Shown here: positions 35,901 to 41,289 of the stretch, in pieces
How the letters are laid out: each line of letters opens with the position of its first letter
Numbering within the stretch: the stretch's first letter is position 1
NCBI GenBank assembly: GCA_922989275.2
Contig: OV277858.1
Span: forward strand, 104,332,794 to 104,396,793
Length of the DNA: 64,000 nt
Origin: Gari tellinella
Lineage: Eukaryota > Mollusca > Bivalvia > Cardiida > Psammobiidae
Direction of reading: 5' to 3'
Position numbers and translations under genes: made by a program
Notes under the pieces: model-generated
What the model was told of the DNA's origin: nothing
Databases searched by the model: none
Seen by the model: only the letters and a program-made list of their open reading frames with translations

Positions 35901-38568
35901 TCATATTAAATAATTCAAGGTATTAATGACAAACCGTTGGAATACGTTTTTCAAAAGACTTTACTCTTTCAAAATAGTTAATTCTTAATAATAACAAGAC
36001 AACCGCCAGCGGCAGCATAATACGCCCGTCACATCCTGTCGTAATATTGATAAAAAAAATTAAAAATGCCCATATTTTCCAATAAAGGGGACATAACTCT
36101 GACAAAATAGTCGCAAACGTCTGAAACGGGACCTCGTCCGAGCTATTGTGGTAAGGAATGTTTGTGGTGAGTTAGATTAAAATTGGTTAATAAATCCACT
36201 GCATAATATTACTCAATGTAATGTTTAGCTGTCAAACTTGAATCAAAACAGCATAACCACCCCTCTCTATAACGACCACTGAAACGAAGGCTATTGATTG
36301 TATAAAAAAGGTGACAGCTTTAAGCATGTGTGACAGTAAAACAGAAAGCTCCAAACTTGAAGAGCTTTCTATTTTATTGTCACCTCGCTTTAAGCAGTCA
36401 CCTGTGGTAAACACCAACATATTACAATAGATAGGTTTATACTGTATTTATAATTTATATGATAGATAAAGCCATATGTTTTCTTTAATCAAACAACTAG
36501 GTTAAACCCGAAACCGCCGAATACGTTGTTTGCTTTGCAATAGTCCTGTGCAAAAATGTAAATTTAGGAGTTTCTCATTGTAAAGTTGAAACAAAACTTC
36601 CAAATAAAATGAGTGATAATCCGTTTGGACCAGATCAAACGCTGCCTAACGCGGCGTTTGACTTCGATCCAAACGGGTTGACACTTATTTGCAAACAGTC
36701 TGGATCCAGATCAGCCGATGCATTTAAAACCTCAATTTATGGAATATTTCCACAATTTGTACTAAAATATCTTTATATCATTGTTTTGTTTAATATGAAT
36801 GCGTTAATGGTTCTTGCTGTAACAGTTTTATTATTCTAAAACATGTTGTAGCATGCTCTTTTGATGATCCTCAAATTGGTCAAAACTGTCCGTTTGGCAA
36901 TTTATTTTGAGATGACCCCCCCCCCCCCCCTCGCTCTCACAATCTGCATTTTCTTTGTCATTTAATAGGCTATATAAAAGACAGGCGTCAGCTTAGAACA
37001 AGGTGAATAAGCCCAGAATTATTCTAAAGGAATTTTTTGTTATACTTCCACCTGGCATTAAGCAATCGCCTGTCTTAAACACCTTATAATGAATGTAATT
37101 AAGTGGTCGTCATAGAGAGGGTTTACTGCATTTATTAGTGCTTGATTTAAAAGTAGTGGACAAAGCATGAGATTCACAGGCCAATATTGCCGAGCCATAT
37201 GATTTACTCTACATGTTTGTTTACATTGCCCATATATAGATGATGACATGACCTTCGTAAGTAAATTTAGAAACAAAACCATGTGCTTTTCTGTTTTGTA
37301 TATGGCTCTTCCTCTCCTCCCACCAAAAATATAGGAAAGAAAGCGATTTAAACATTTTTAAAATAAAATAATATACTTTATTCTAAAAAAGTTCTAAAAA
37401 TTGGGAAAATTCATTTTCGCAATAGTATACTTTCTTTTCACAACTTTTCTCATATTTGTATAATAAATGAGATATTTGGCAAAACGTTAGTTTCCAGAGC
37501 CACCAAACGACCTATACTATAAATGTTAAAATGGATTAATATTAGTTCGACTTTATCTTCTTAGTATGTATTAAATTGTCTAAACGTTGATTTATTTACA
37601 ATTGTATTTGAAACGTGGGGACTTGTCCACCTTGTCTAAAGGTAGGGAATGGTCCGGTGGGGAATTATCCTAGAAAGAAATCTGACGTACCTTGTTCCAA
37701 GTCATGAAAAATGTTTCCAATGAAAATAAATATGTTCACCAACCACTCCGTAAATACACCTTTCTATGCCTAGTTTATTCATCCACTGAAGGAATTAGTT
37801 TCACTTTATAAAGTCATGAATATGTATCGTAAACATTTTTACCTTATCCTAGCAGACGATAGCTTAAATCTTAAGGTATATTCTGCTTTATTTTCAATCT
37901 GTTTGAAGCTACCATGTACTAGGCTCTGGAAAAGTGTTCTTATTGTGAATATAAGTGAAACTATTTTCTTCAGTGGAGGAAGAAATTTTAAAGGTGTAAA
38001 ATGTTTATTTATGGAGTAACGATTAAATTCTTCACGGACATCATTGCAACACACTATTTTCAAGCAATGTGCCTACGCAGAGTATACCGGTACTTAAGTC
38101 CTTTGCAATCAGAACAATCTGGTCATGGTCTGTACTATGTCATTTTGTTTCTCAAACAAACCATGAATTGGTCGAACCTCCTCAACTAACTGTTTTAGTA
38201 AACAATAATACAACATGGACTCTTCTTATTTGAAAACTTTAAATAAGCATTTAACCTATTACCCCATAGCCTGTTTCATACTAATGACTGTATAAAATGG
38301 AGTTTTTCAGCGGAGGAGTAAATTAAAGGCGCAAACATGTGTATTCATGGTGTAATTGGTTAAGTTTCAGGGATCATTTAATTGTATTTTTATTTGTTTG
38401 TAGGATGTGAATCGCCGTTCAGATCATCGTTCCAACATGTACGCCAATCATGCTCAGATGGGTAGTAAGGGGTACCATGGGAGTTCAGGACCAATGAAAC
38501 ACAAGCTGATGATGCAACAGAAATCAAACAAAGTCATGTCTAAACAGTACCATGACTACAAGAGCTAA
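11853..38568 (+). CDS. cpras1: Circularly permutated Ras protein 1 homologue (permuted Ras + Sec23/24 zinc finger + VWA)
   Basis: Sixteen exons joined by GT-AG sites with every phase matching give 861 codons including the stop, from an ATG at 11880: 11853-11984, 13040-13225, 14000-14182, 15027-15210, 16305-16487, 17941-18121, 19730-19971, 21019-21103, 21619-21822, 23755-23944 or 23977-24169, 24826-25071, 26363-26479, 29130-29225, 30391-30482, 31618-31741, 38404-38568. Domain order: acidic N-terminus; Ras G3 (DTAGQE, 43-48), G4 (NKSD, 102-105), G5 (ETSAK, 130-134), then G1 (GSGGVGKSS, 163-171) and switch I (YDPTIEDSY, 185-193); basic/poly-Gln linker; zinc finger with cysteines 317, 320, 341, 344; VWA with MIDAS D406/S408/S410. 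All Ras catalytic signatures are kept, including the Gly12 and Gln61 equivalents, so GTP binding and hydrolysis are expected. The architecture and length resemble Dictyostelium CPRas1 (from memory). Cellular role unknown; the zinc finger-VWA part resembles a Sec23/24 trunk. The first exon is open in frame upstream of the ATG, so a further coding exon is possible. Confidence 0.9.
11992..12045. repeat. Solo end of a family C element, 8 bp after a donor site
   Basis: CAGTCGAAACTCGATAC and TTCGAACTCGCTTAAGTCGA match the left end of the intact copies at 19988 and 24617. No matching right end follows directly. Confidence 0.6.
12175..12240. repeat. Family A-like palindrome in CPRas1 intron 1
   Basis: Perfect inner hairpin GACGCCGCATAATGCGGCGTC; outer arms AGACTCTGAT/ATCAGAGTATACAC. 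Confidence 0.8.
12411..12485 (+). pseudogene. Duplicate of the 3' half of CPRas1 exon 1 plus its donor
   Basis: It reads ACATATTTATCCGAATATTC, GACGACGATGACGGGGAA and then GTGAGTCCAGTCGAAACTCG, paralleling exon 1 from 11945 through its donor. The peptide [13 protein letters not shown] is open and would join exon 2 in frame. I see no convincing 3' splice site ahead of it, so it is either a dead copy or the end of an alternative first exon. Confidence 0.7.
12573..12652. repeat. Family D palindrome (AAGGTGACAGTGAAACAG)
   Basis: Hairpin with core AGAAAGCTCCTTTAGGAGCTTTCT inside CPRas1 intron 1. Related copies are at 36305, 44103 and 51028. Confidence 0.8.
12868..13039 (+). repeat. Tandem array of 3' splice sites, 41-bp period
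   Basis: CTATTTCAGACATGTTTAC-type units place an AG at 12876, 12916, 12957, 12998 and 13039. The last four are spaced exactly 41 bp. The final AG is the acceptor of exon 2, and each upstream unit copies the acceptor plus the first 20-25 nt of the exon (about ACATTCACGACACC against exon ACATTCTGGACACG). Confidence 0.9.
13040..13225 (+). CDS. cpras1: CPRas1 exon 2: Ras G3/switch II
   Basis: Sixty-two codons, phase 0 at both ends, donor CACA|GTAAGT. It carries [20 protein letters not shown] and [12 protein letters not shown], i.e. beta3, the G3 DTAGQ box with the catalytic Gln, and alpha2-beta4 of a Ras-family GTPase. It is placed before the G1 exon, the hallmark of the permutation. Confidence 0.92.
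13627..13879. mobile_element. TTAA-CCCTTT element with family B core
   Basis: Ends TTAACCCTTTACC and GGGAAAGGGTTAA are inverted, and the TTAA is present at both sides. The family B palindrome is at 13677-13749 (core GAATGCGCCCTAAGGCGCATTC). It resides in CPRas1 intron 2. Confidence 0.75.
14000..14182 (+). CDS. cpras1: CPRas1 exon 3: Ras G4 and G5
   Basis: Sixty-one codons, phase 0 on both sides. VLVGNKSDL supplies the guanine-specificity NKxD box and FIETSAK the G5 loop; [11 protein letters not shown] is the C-terminal alpha5 helix. The exon ends TPRRGADYK, a short linker that runs straight into beta1 in exon 4. Confidence 0.92.
14818..14886. repeat. Family E palindrome in CPRas1 intron 3
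   Basis: Almost perfect hairpin: AACAGTGTAGACCCTGATCA and back, core GAGAGCTCCTTAGGGAGCCCTC. Confidence 0.85.
15027..15210 (+). CDS. cpras1: CPRas1 exon 4: Ras P-loop (G1) and switch I (G2)
   Basis: Acceptor CTCCCAAG|GTG; phase 0 in, phase 1 out, donor [23 protein letters not shown] is the P-loop with the Gly12/Gly13 equivalents intact. [17 protein letters not shown] is a Ras/Rap-type effector loop with the switch I Thr. A basic tail ([11 protein letters not shown]) follows. Without splicing the frame stops at 15218. Confidence 0.92.
16055..16142. repeat. Family D palindrome, diverged
   Basis: GGTGACTGCTTAAATCAAGG and its inverse CACCTTGCTTTAAGCTGTC are recognisable; the core is damaged. 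Confidence 0.6.
16305..16487 (+). CDS. cpras1: CPRas1 exon 5: basic, poly-Gln linker
   Basis: Phase 1 in and out. [17 protein letters not shown] is followed by nine Gln encoded by CAG repeats (about 16353-16381), then a polar, acidic tail [13 protein letters not shown]. Likely a disordered hinge between the GTPase and the zinc finger. The CAG run makes a length polymorphism likely. Confidence 0.85.
16506..16721. mobile_element. TTAA element (CCCCTTCACT ends) just after exon 5
   Basis: TTAACCCCTTCACTATCATG on the left and GGCAGTGAATGGGTTAA on the right, with a decayed family A core. The same subfamily is at 63127-63328. The left end lies 18 bp past the exon 5 donor. Confidence 0.75.
16872..17060. 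mobile_element. Palindromic element, AGATTATGCCTTTG arms
   Basis: Inverted arms include AGATTATGCCTTTGTTTAAA and its inverse, extending to ATATTGAATT ends. The centre is AT-poor (CAACGCTCTCTAAGGCG). It lies in CPRas1 intron 5 and has no coding capacity. Confidence 0.75.
17693..17745 (+). pseudogene. Partial duplicate of the start of CPRas1 exon 6
   Basis: TATTTTAGTTACAAGAGAG, then AAGAAGAAAGTGAGAATGGC, almost identical to the acceptor and first 45 nt of exon 6 at 17932-17985. The copy runs into an inserted palindrome and has no donor. Confidence 0.8.
17741..17932. mobile_element. Palindromic element with CTCCAGATAAG ends
   Basis: Ends GAGCTCCAGATAAGGGGGG and CCCTTTTATCTGGAGCCC are inverted; the inner core is GAATCGTCTCTTAGAGACGATTC. 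Relatives start at 25228 and 49988. It sits between the two copies of the exon 6 start. Confidence 0.75.
17941..18121 (+). CDS. cpras1: CPRas1 exon 6: first half of the zinc finger
   Basis: Phase 1 in, phase 2 out. A Lys/Arg-rich start ([10 protein letters not shown]) leads to MDILEEEPN and the first zinc knuckle CKGC (residues 317-320). The exon ends in WI plus TG of the third Cys codon, completed by exon 7 (CEFC). The CX2C-X20-CX2C spacing resembles the Sec23/Sec24 zinc finger. Confidence 0.88.
18391..18932. mobile_element. TIR element with an internal tRNA-like Pol III promoter
   Basis: TIRs AGGGACTCGCAACC and GGTTGCGAGTCCT are bounded by TTTAA direct repeats, and the element is inserted in the arm of a family B palindrome (left part 18313-18390, right part from 18931). 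Inside is GTGGTTCATTGGTCTAAG (A-box-like) and, about 45 nt on, GGGTTCGAATCCC (perfect B box). A second copy is at 61497-62015. Confidence 0.7.
19445..19510. repeat. Family B palindrome, decayed
   Basis: The left arm TTAAAGCAGATTGAAAGTA remains; the right arm is shortened (GCACTCTGCTTTGCTGTCAG). Confidence 0.5.
19730..19971 (+). CDS. cpras1: CPRas1 exon 7: zinc finger end and first VWA MIDAS motif
   Basis: Completes the second knuckle CEFCEHKN. A Ser/Thr/Glu-rich stretch follows, then [14 protein letters not shown], i.e. VWA beta1 with the DxSxS metal-binding motif (D406, S408, S410). Phase 2 in, phase 1 out, donor AAG|GTGAGT. Confidence 0.9.
19988..20183. mobile_element. Family C element (CAGT-CGA ends, CGTGGCTAAGCCACG core)
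   Basis: TIR ACAGTAAAACTCGATTC... returns as GTATCGAGTTTTGACTGT. The core is AACGTGGCTAAGCCACGTTT. TA flanks and TIR style suggest a pogo/Tigger-like MITE (inference). It starts about 17 bp after the exon 7 donor. Confidence 0.75.
20312..20390. repeat. Family B palindrome, decayed
   Basis: TAGCTTTAAGCAGGCTGAAA ... TTTAACATGCTTTAAGC, with several mutations. Confidence 0.55.
21019..21103 (+). CDS. cpras1: CPRas1 exon 8 (VWA)
   Basis: Encodes [20 protein letters not shown], continuing to KAIKDAVIR, the amphipathic alpha1 region after the DxSxS loop. Phase 1 in, phase 2 out. Confidence 0.85.
21619..21822 (+). CDS. cpras1: CPRas1 exon 9 (VWA)
   Basis: [20 protein letters not shown] gives VWA beta2, then [14 protein letters not shown] and an acidic/aromatic helix to GVLEDTY. 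Phase 2 in, phase 2 out, so its AG remainder must be completed by one nucleotide of the next exon. Both candidate exon 10s supply it (C or T, both Ser). Confidence 0.87.
22855..22950. mobile_element. TTAA-type family A element, right part
   Basis: The palindrome (GATCAGACGCGGCGTCTGATC, a perfect zero-spacer hairpin) is followed by GAGAGTGAAGGGTTAA, the standard right end. Confidence 0.75.
23309..23521. mobile_element. TTAA-CCCTTT element with perfect family A core
   Basis: TTAACCCTTTGCCTGCTGG to GCAGGATAAGGGTTAA. Core hairpin at 23345-23415 with the GGATCC arm and GCCGCGTAACGCGGC centre. Confidence 0.85.
23755..23944 (+). CDS. cpras1: CPRas1 exon 10a: alternative VWA exon
   Basis: One nt then 63 codons; phase 2 to phase 0; donor CAG|GTAATT. 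It encodes [20 protein letters not shown], then [10 protein letters not shown] and [10 protein letters not shown]. The MIDAS Thr (TEGxT) and Asp (CTDG) of the VWA domain lie here. It has 63 residues against 64 in 10b. Confidence 0.88.
23977..24169 (+). CDS. cpras1: CPRas1 exon 10b: homologous alternative VWA exon
   Basis: Acceptor TTTTTTAG at 23976; one nt then 64 codons; donor AGG|GTAAAT; same phases as 10a. It encodes [20 protein letters not shown] and [14 protein letters not shown]. Middle residues are nearly identical to 10a ([15 protein letters not shown]) and the ends differ. Splicing both in series would break the frame, and the 32-nt gap is too short for an intron. Confidence 0.88.
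24617..24813. mobile_element. Family C element, intact
   Basis: ACAGTCGAACTTCGATATCT and its inverse AGATATCAAAGTTCGACTGT; core AACGTGGCTTAGCCACGTT; TA on both sides. It ends 12 bp before the acceptor of exon 11. Confidence 0.85.
24826..25071 (+). CDS. cpras1: CPRas1 exon 11
   Basis: Eighty-two codons, phase 0 in and out. [20 protein letters not shown] and [20 protein letters not shown] resemble the end of a VWA trunk passing into a Sec23/24-like beta-sandwich (inference). No stop and both splice sites are good. Confidence 0.87.
25102..25231. repeat. Family G inverted repeat
   Basis: TTTTAGTTGAGTCTGAGTTT and CAGGCTCAACTCAAAATC are inverted, as at 4627-4775. Confidence 0.65.
25350..25600. 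mobile_element. TTAA element with family E core
   Basis: TTAACTCTTTGTGCCC on the left, GGGAGGAAAGGGTTAA on the right. The core palindrome at 25429-25494 (GAGGGCTCCGAAAGGAGCCCTC) is nearly perfect. Confidence 0.8.
25861..26085. mobile_element. Family H element (CGACAGAAACGGTCGTAAG)
   Basis: Palindrome with inner GATTCCAAAGAGATGTCACA arms and a right end CGAAGTTTTATGAAACGGGCCCC. The left end is diverged. Relatives are at 34231, 34882 and 63791. Confidence 0.7.
26150..26343. mobile_element. Family C element just upstream of exon 12
   Basis: CAGCCAAAACTCTAAAATTC ... GTATCGAGTTTCGACTGTAC; core AATGTGGCTTAGCCACGTTT. It ends 19 bp before the exon 12 acceptor. Confidence 0.75.
26363..26479 (+). CDS. 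cpras1: CPRas1 exon 12
   Basis: Thirty-nine codons, phase 0. [20 protein letters not shown] ends in KSIPFQ. Acceptor TATCTCCAG, donor CAG|GTAAGA. Confidence 0.85.
27801..28745 (+). pseudogene. Non-LTR retrotransposon reverse transcriptase fragment (L2/CR1-like)
   Basis: It reads [14 protein letters not shown], the RT active-site block with YADD decayed to YAED, then [15 protein letters not shown], and on to [30 protein letters not shown] and [13 protein letters not shown], the standard RT C-terminus of L2/CR1-like elements. An in-frame stop follows RDLGV and another follows YRGLTV, so it is dead. The tail (GCGCTGTATAAACG) is typical of these 3' ends. It is a 5'-truncated insertion in CPRas1 intron 12. 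Confidence 0.8.
28860..28935 (+). pseudogene. Decayed copy of the start of CPRas1 exon 13
   Basis: TAATCCACTTTC then AATCCTCCACATTGAATAATG, GCATGC and AAGCAAG parallel 29092-29188 (AATATCCTACACCTTGAAGAATG, GCATGC, GAGCAAG). Similarity is partial and no acceptor survives. Confidence 0.45.
29130..29225 (+). CDS. cpras1: CPRas1 exon 13
   Basis: Thirty-two codons, phase 0: [20 protein letters not shown] then [12 protein letters not shown]. The beta-strand pattern YxxKxGxRxLRV is typical of the Sec23/24-like trunk (inference). Acceptor CTTTTCAG, donor GAT|GTAAGT. Confidence 0.85.
29600..30280. repeat. Tandem duplicated block rich in TTGCAAT words
   Basis: Two units about 359 bp apart share TTTACTCCATAT.GTGATC, GTGTTTTGGGATCCTGTGAC and GAATGTATT..TCGGCGCCGG. 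TTGCAAT/ATTGCAA words and CCGGTT boxes cluster at the unit edges in both orientations. Confidence 0.7.
30391..30482 (+). CDS. cpras1: CPRas1 exon 14
   Basis: Phase 0 in, phase 2 out: [20 protein letters not shown] then [10 protein letters not shown](M). Alanine-rich helix. Acceptor TTTTCAG, donor AT|GTAAGT. Confidence 0.85.
30495..30722. mobile_element. Third CAGGGCTGCC-type element, family B core
   Basis: The right end AAATGGCAGCCCTACATG and inner AATCCTAAGATTT match 5902-6156. The B palindrome at 30590-30662 is nearly perfect (GAATGCGCCTTAAGGCGCATTC). Confidence 0.7.
30749..30918. mobile_element. TTAA element, family E core (right part)
   Basis: Palindrome 30749-30818 (diverged GACTCCTTTAAGAGTC core), with right end CAATGGAGGAAAGGGTTAA. 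Confidence 0.65.
30928..31141. mobile_element. TTAA element, family A core
   Basis: TTAACCCTTAAACCGCC ... GGCAGGCTAAGGGTTAA with the core GACGCCGAGTTACTCGGCGTC at 31035-31100. It abuts the preceding TTAA element, 9 bp apart. Confidence 0.85.
31618..31741 (+). CDS. cpras1: CPRas1 exon 15
   Basis: Phase 2 in, phase 0 out: [20 protein letters not shown] and [21 protein letters not shown]. Charged helical segment. Donor GAT|GTAAGT. Confidence 0.83.
31756..32193. mobile_element. GTCCGTCTAAAGACC-ended element
   Basis: TIR GGTCCGTCTAAAGACCCC with AACCTCTCCAACC at the left; inverse GGAGTGGTTTGGGGGAGG and GAGGTCTTTAGACGAAC at the right. A family B palindrome is nested at 31851-31921. It serves as the empty-site reference for the TTAA insertion at 59674. 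Copies also lie at 55328-55838 and 59298-60692. Confidence 0.75.
32248..32446. mobile_element. Family C element
   Basis: ATAGTCGAACTTACTTTGAT to GATATTAACGTTCGACTGTA; core AACGTGGCTAAGCCACGTTT. Confidence 0.8.
32495..32700. repeat. Minisatellite of AACTAGGACAA units
   Basis: About 12 units of 16-18 bp alternate ACTAGGACAATTCCCC and CACCAGGACAAAACCC, with a higher-order period near 51 bp. Confidence 0.85.
32838..32914. repeat. (AC)n microsatellite
   Basis: Pure CA repeat of about 36 units within CPRas1 intron 15. Further short CA tracts lie at 33146-33160 and 33428-33480. Confidence 0.95.
32938..33410. repeat. Cluster of GAGGTA / TACCTC words
   Basis: At least eleven GAGGTA or TACCTC hexamers, most with a CC or AC prefix (ACCGAGGTA). 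They are irregularly spaced, with the first seven on one strand and the last three or four inverted. Confidence 0.75.
34231..34438. mobile_element. Family H element, copy 1 of the tandem pair
   Basis: TIR TGGGTCCGT.TTATGAAACG and its inverse; inner GATTCCAAAGAGATGTCACA. The identical partner is at 34882-35089. Confidence 0.75.
34882..35089. mobile_element. Family H element, copy 2
   Basis: Lies 651 bp after the first copy, with the same ends and about five differences. Confidence 0.75.
35294..35877. mobile_element. TGGAATGCCGGTC-ended element filled with GCAATTAGCAA repeats
   Basis: Ends TGGAATGCCGGTCACGA and TCGCGACCGGCATTCCA are inverted. The interior has many imperfect AGCAATTGGCAAA / GCATTTAGCA units on both strands. 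Its left end also occurs at 34643, truncated by the tandem duplication. Confidence 0.7.
36305..36400. repeat. Family D palindrome
   Basis: AGGTGACAGCTTTAAGC ... CTTTAAGCAGTCACCTG; core AGAAAGCTCC..GAGCTTTCT with a small central insertion. Confidence 0.7.
36615..36675. repeat. Family A palindrome
   Basis: TCCGTTTGGACCAGATCAAACGC ... GCGTTTGACTTCGATCCAAACGG, with C-to-T-type changes in the core. Confidence 0.7.
36985..37075. repeat. Family D palindrome, decayed
   Basis: GGCGTCAGCTTAGAACAAGG and CCACCTGGCATTAAGCAATCG. The homopolymer C run at about 36918-36932 lies just upstream. Confidence 0.5.
37858..37912. repeat. Family B half-palindrome
   Basis: The left arm is deleted (GATAGCTTAAATC); the right arm reads TTCTGCTTTATTTTCAATC. 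Confidence 0.5.
38404..38568 (+). CDS. cpras1: CPRas1 exon 16: C-terminus and stop
   Basis: Acceptor TTTGTAG; 54 codons and [23 protein letters not shown], a His/Met/Lys-rich tail ending SKQYHDYKS. No CAAX box is present, so unlike canonical Ras there is no C-terminal prenylation signal. The preceding intron is about 6.7 kb, the longest in the gene. Confidence 0.87.
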   Translation, partial: DVNRRSDHRSNMYANHAQMGSKGYHGSSGPMKHKLMMQQKSNKVMSKQYHDYKS

Positions 38569-39094
38569 ATGGACAATCACACAACAATATATCTTTACGA
38601 GTGGTGGGAATAGGTTGAACACTCCTGATTTATCATCGGTTATGATTGCTTATGCAATTAAGCATTTGTTTTGAGGGACTTTGAGTTTTCCTCCTGATCA
38701 ACTTGCTTTTGTGATATCGCGGAAAAAATTCACTCTGCCCGTTTTTGTAAACAATGCCGGAGGAAAACATACTACAGATAACAAATGACAGAGGTGAAAA
38801 TGCCATAAAAATCGGAGAAAATGATATAAGTAATAAATGCAAAATGTCTATAAATAAAACTTGCAATATATGTATGTATTTTAATATGATTATCAAGTTA
38901 TACAAAATTGTGTGTGGTTATTAATCAGATAGTAGAAGTGTTTTTACATACTTTTTTGAAAAGTGGTGATACATTTATTTGATGATAATATCCATCTTCA
39001 GAAGAGAGTGCATAGATTATAAGATATATGTGTTTGTTTAAAATATACTGTTAAGTATAATATGTTAATATGAAAAATTGATGTAAGGTTTTCA

Positions 39095-39100
39095 AATAAA
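39095..39100 (+). promoter_or_regulatory. Candidate polyadenylation signal of CPRas1
   Basis: AATAAA 527 nt after the stop, within an AT-rich 3' UTR-like stretch; other weaker signals are present upstream. Confidence 0.45.
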
Positions 39101-39309
39101 AAGAGGAGCGTATGGTTTTTATGGTAATTTTATTCCAAAAGAGTTTTATTCCTTGTTATTTTAAATATACAGATGCTAAACGACGGTTGAAATACAGAGT
39201 AGTCGTGAGGTAAATTCAATTGGCAACTGGGCAGGATCAAAACATAGCAAGACCAGGATCTATTGTACAAGGATAGTTTGTATATTGCTCTTACTCAGTT
39301 TCACTAACT

Positions 39310-39695
39310 GTCATGTCAAACTTACAGTTCTTCAAAGGCATACTGCTTTGTATCCTATTAAACTGTCACAATGCCGGACGACTATAAATATGCCTTTAGG
39401 AAAATACCTCTGCCCAGTTGCACCAACATAAAAAAGACACAGACTATTTGCATGGGTAGTCTTACTAATTTGAAATAACATACATGGTTAGAATGTGTGG
39501 TTGTATTCATTTAATATTACCTGTGATGTTGAAATTTACGACTGTGTGGTTATGTTAATTTAAGTTACCTGTGCGGTGGAACTTTACATCTGTGTGGCTA
39601 TGTTATATTAACGTGACCTGTGTGGTTGAACTTTACACCTGTGTAGCTATTTATTTAGAGTAACCTGTGTGGTTAGACTGTATAATGTCCCATCT
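39310..39695. repeat. Dispersed element with GTGTGGTT minisatellite
   Basis: A unique head (CTGCTTTGTATCCTATTAAAC) is followed by several units of ACCTGTGTGGTTGAACTTTA. A second copy in the same orientation lies at 52190-52570. Confidence 0.75.
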
Positions 39696-39772
39696 AACAC
39701 AGTCGTTTTCATACTATTGTCTACGTAGATCTATGTTTTTCATTTCTTTTTATTCGTACCTTTTGTAATTAC

Positions 39773-39967
39773 AGTCGAAACTTGCTACGTCGAACGCGCT
39801 AAAATCGATCGTACCAGTGTTTCATAAGTTGAATTTGATAAAGCGATTTCGCTTAAATCGAAGATACCCGTATATTTAAAGTTAAAACGTGGCTAAGCCA
39901 CGTTTTAATTTTGAAATATGTGTATGTTCGAACTAACGCGAGTTCGAAGTATCGAGTTACGATTACA
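39773..39967. mobile_element. Family C element
   Basis: ACAGTCGAAACTTGCTACGT ... GAAGTATCGAGTTACGATTA; core AACGTGGCTAAGCCACGTTT. Confidence 0.75.
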
Positions 39968-39984
39968 TATGCTTTTGCTTACTA

Positions 39985-41150
39985 AAAATTAAAGACACGT
40001 GTGTCAAACAGTTGGAACCCCAAAATACATTGCGTTACGCGGCGTCTTATCAGGAACTAAACTGTTTGCACACATCAGTGTTGTTTGCATTTGCAGGGAA
40101 AGGGTTTAGATTACGTTTCTGCCCTGTTGCTCAAAACGCATGTGAAATTTCCTTTTAAAATATGAAGAATCGATAAGAAAAATAGGATTGGCCTGGTTAA
40201 TGGAAACGAAAGAACTTTTGTGCCTTAGCTGAGATTCAGTGATTGCAGAAGCATTTGAGCCACCAAACTCCTTGGTGTAACACATTCAGCTTTAGAGACG
40301 AGTATACGCGTCATTTGGAACCCATGTATACAGTGCTCAGGCCCTACAACAACACCCAATGGGAGACAAAGAGTTTGTGTGTTGTTCGGGGAGTTTTTAA
40401 AGGGAGGGACATTGGCTTACATTTGGAAACAGCTCGAATCCAGATCAGACGCCGCGTAACTGGATATTTGTCACCCTTCCTTATGTTTTTTTCTTCAACT
40501 TTTCTTCGGTTTCAAAAGCATGAATACTATATTTGTTTTCAGCATACGATTCATTTTATTTGAAGCAGACGACAATTCAGCATGATAACGGTTAACCCAA
40601 TACCTAATGGATACGTCCTTTTTATGCCTTTGGTTTATTCCTCCACTTTAGAAAGTAGTTCCATAATATAAAGTCATGAATGTGCATCATATGAAATATT
40701 TCCTATATCCTAGCAGATGGTAGCGCTTAAAGCAAGCTGAAAGTAGAGCTTAATTCTCATTAAGGAGCACTCTGCTTCTTTCAGCCTGCTATAAACACCT
40801 ACAGTAGACGACGTTATTCTTACCCCAATAAACGCGTTCAAGATAAAACTGTAATAACACACAGTTTGGGTCCAGATCAGACGCCGGGTAACCCGGCGTC
40901 TGATCAAGCTGCAAACTGTTTGCCATCCAGATTAACATGACTTATCAAAATTGTCAAAAAGGTGTCCTTTTCAATATTCGTTTGCATTTAAGCGGGAAAG
41001 AATAACGTCTTCTCCACTAGATCTGTCTTCAATATTGTAGACAAGCTACCGGGTGAAGCTTTAGAGTTCATCCTTTTCTTAAGTAGGACAAATTTACACG
41101 GGTATGATTTCAAACACTTTGGTTCCAAATTTGACGTTGTGTATCTCGGC
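39985..41150. repeat. Segment collinear with 53870-55290
   Basis: In order it shares TTACTAAAAATT, a decayed family A palindrome, GTTGCTCAAAACGCATG, CTTGTGCCTTAGCTGAGA, GACGAGTATACGCGT, CCCAATACCTAATGGATA, CTAGCAGATGGTAGCGCTTA and TTTCAAACACTTTGGTTC with the intronic region around exon 3 of the downstream dehydrogenase gene. No exon of that gene is recognisable here. Confidence 0.65.
40801..41019. mobile_element. Family F element, diverged
   Basis: ACAGTAGACGACGTTATTC ... GAATAACGTCTTCTCCACT; core GCCGGGTAACCCGGC at 40855-40925. Confidence 0.75.
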
Positions 41151-41289
41151 ATCTGGTCAGAATCTTATTGATTTATCCTGGTACTGTTGTGTCTCCAGAT
41201 TACCATAATGTAACAGCAAAATGATAGTTTGTACTTTTAAAAGAACGCAAAACCTAAAGCCTTTAAGTTTGGAATCATTTCTACGAAGG

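Noticed and set aside
40243..40563. A 106-codon open frame downstream of CPRas1
   Set aside because: It covers the repeat segment collinear with 53.9-54.4 kb and the family A arm, with no splice or protein signal.
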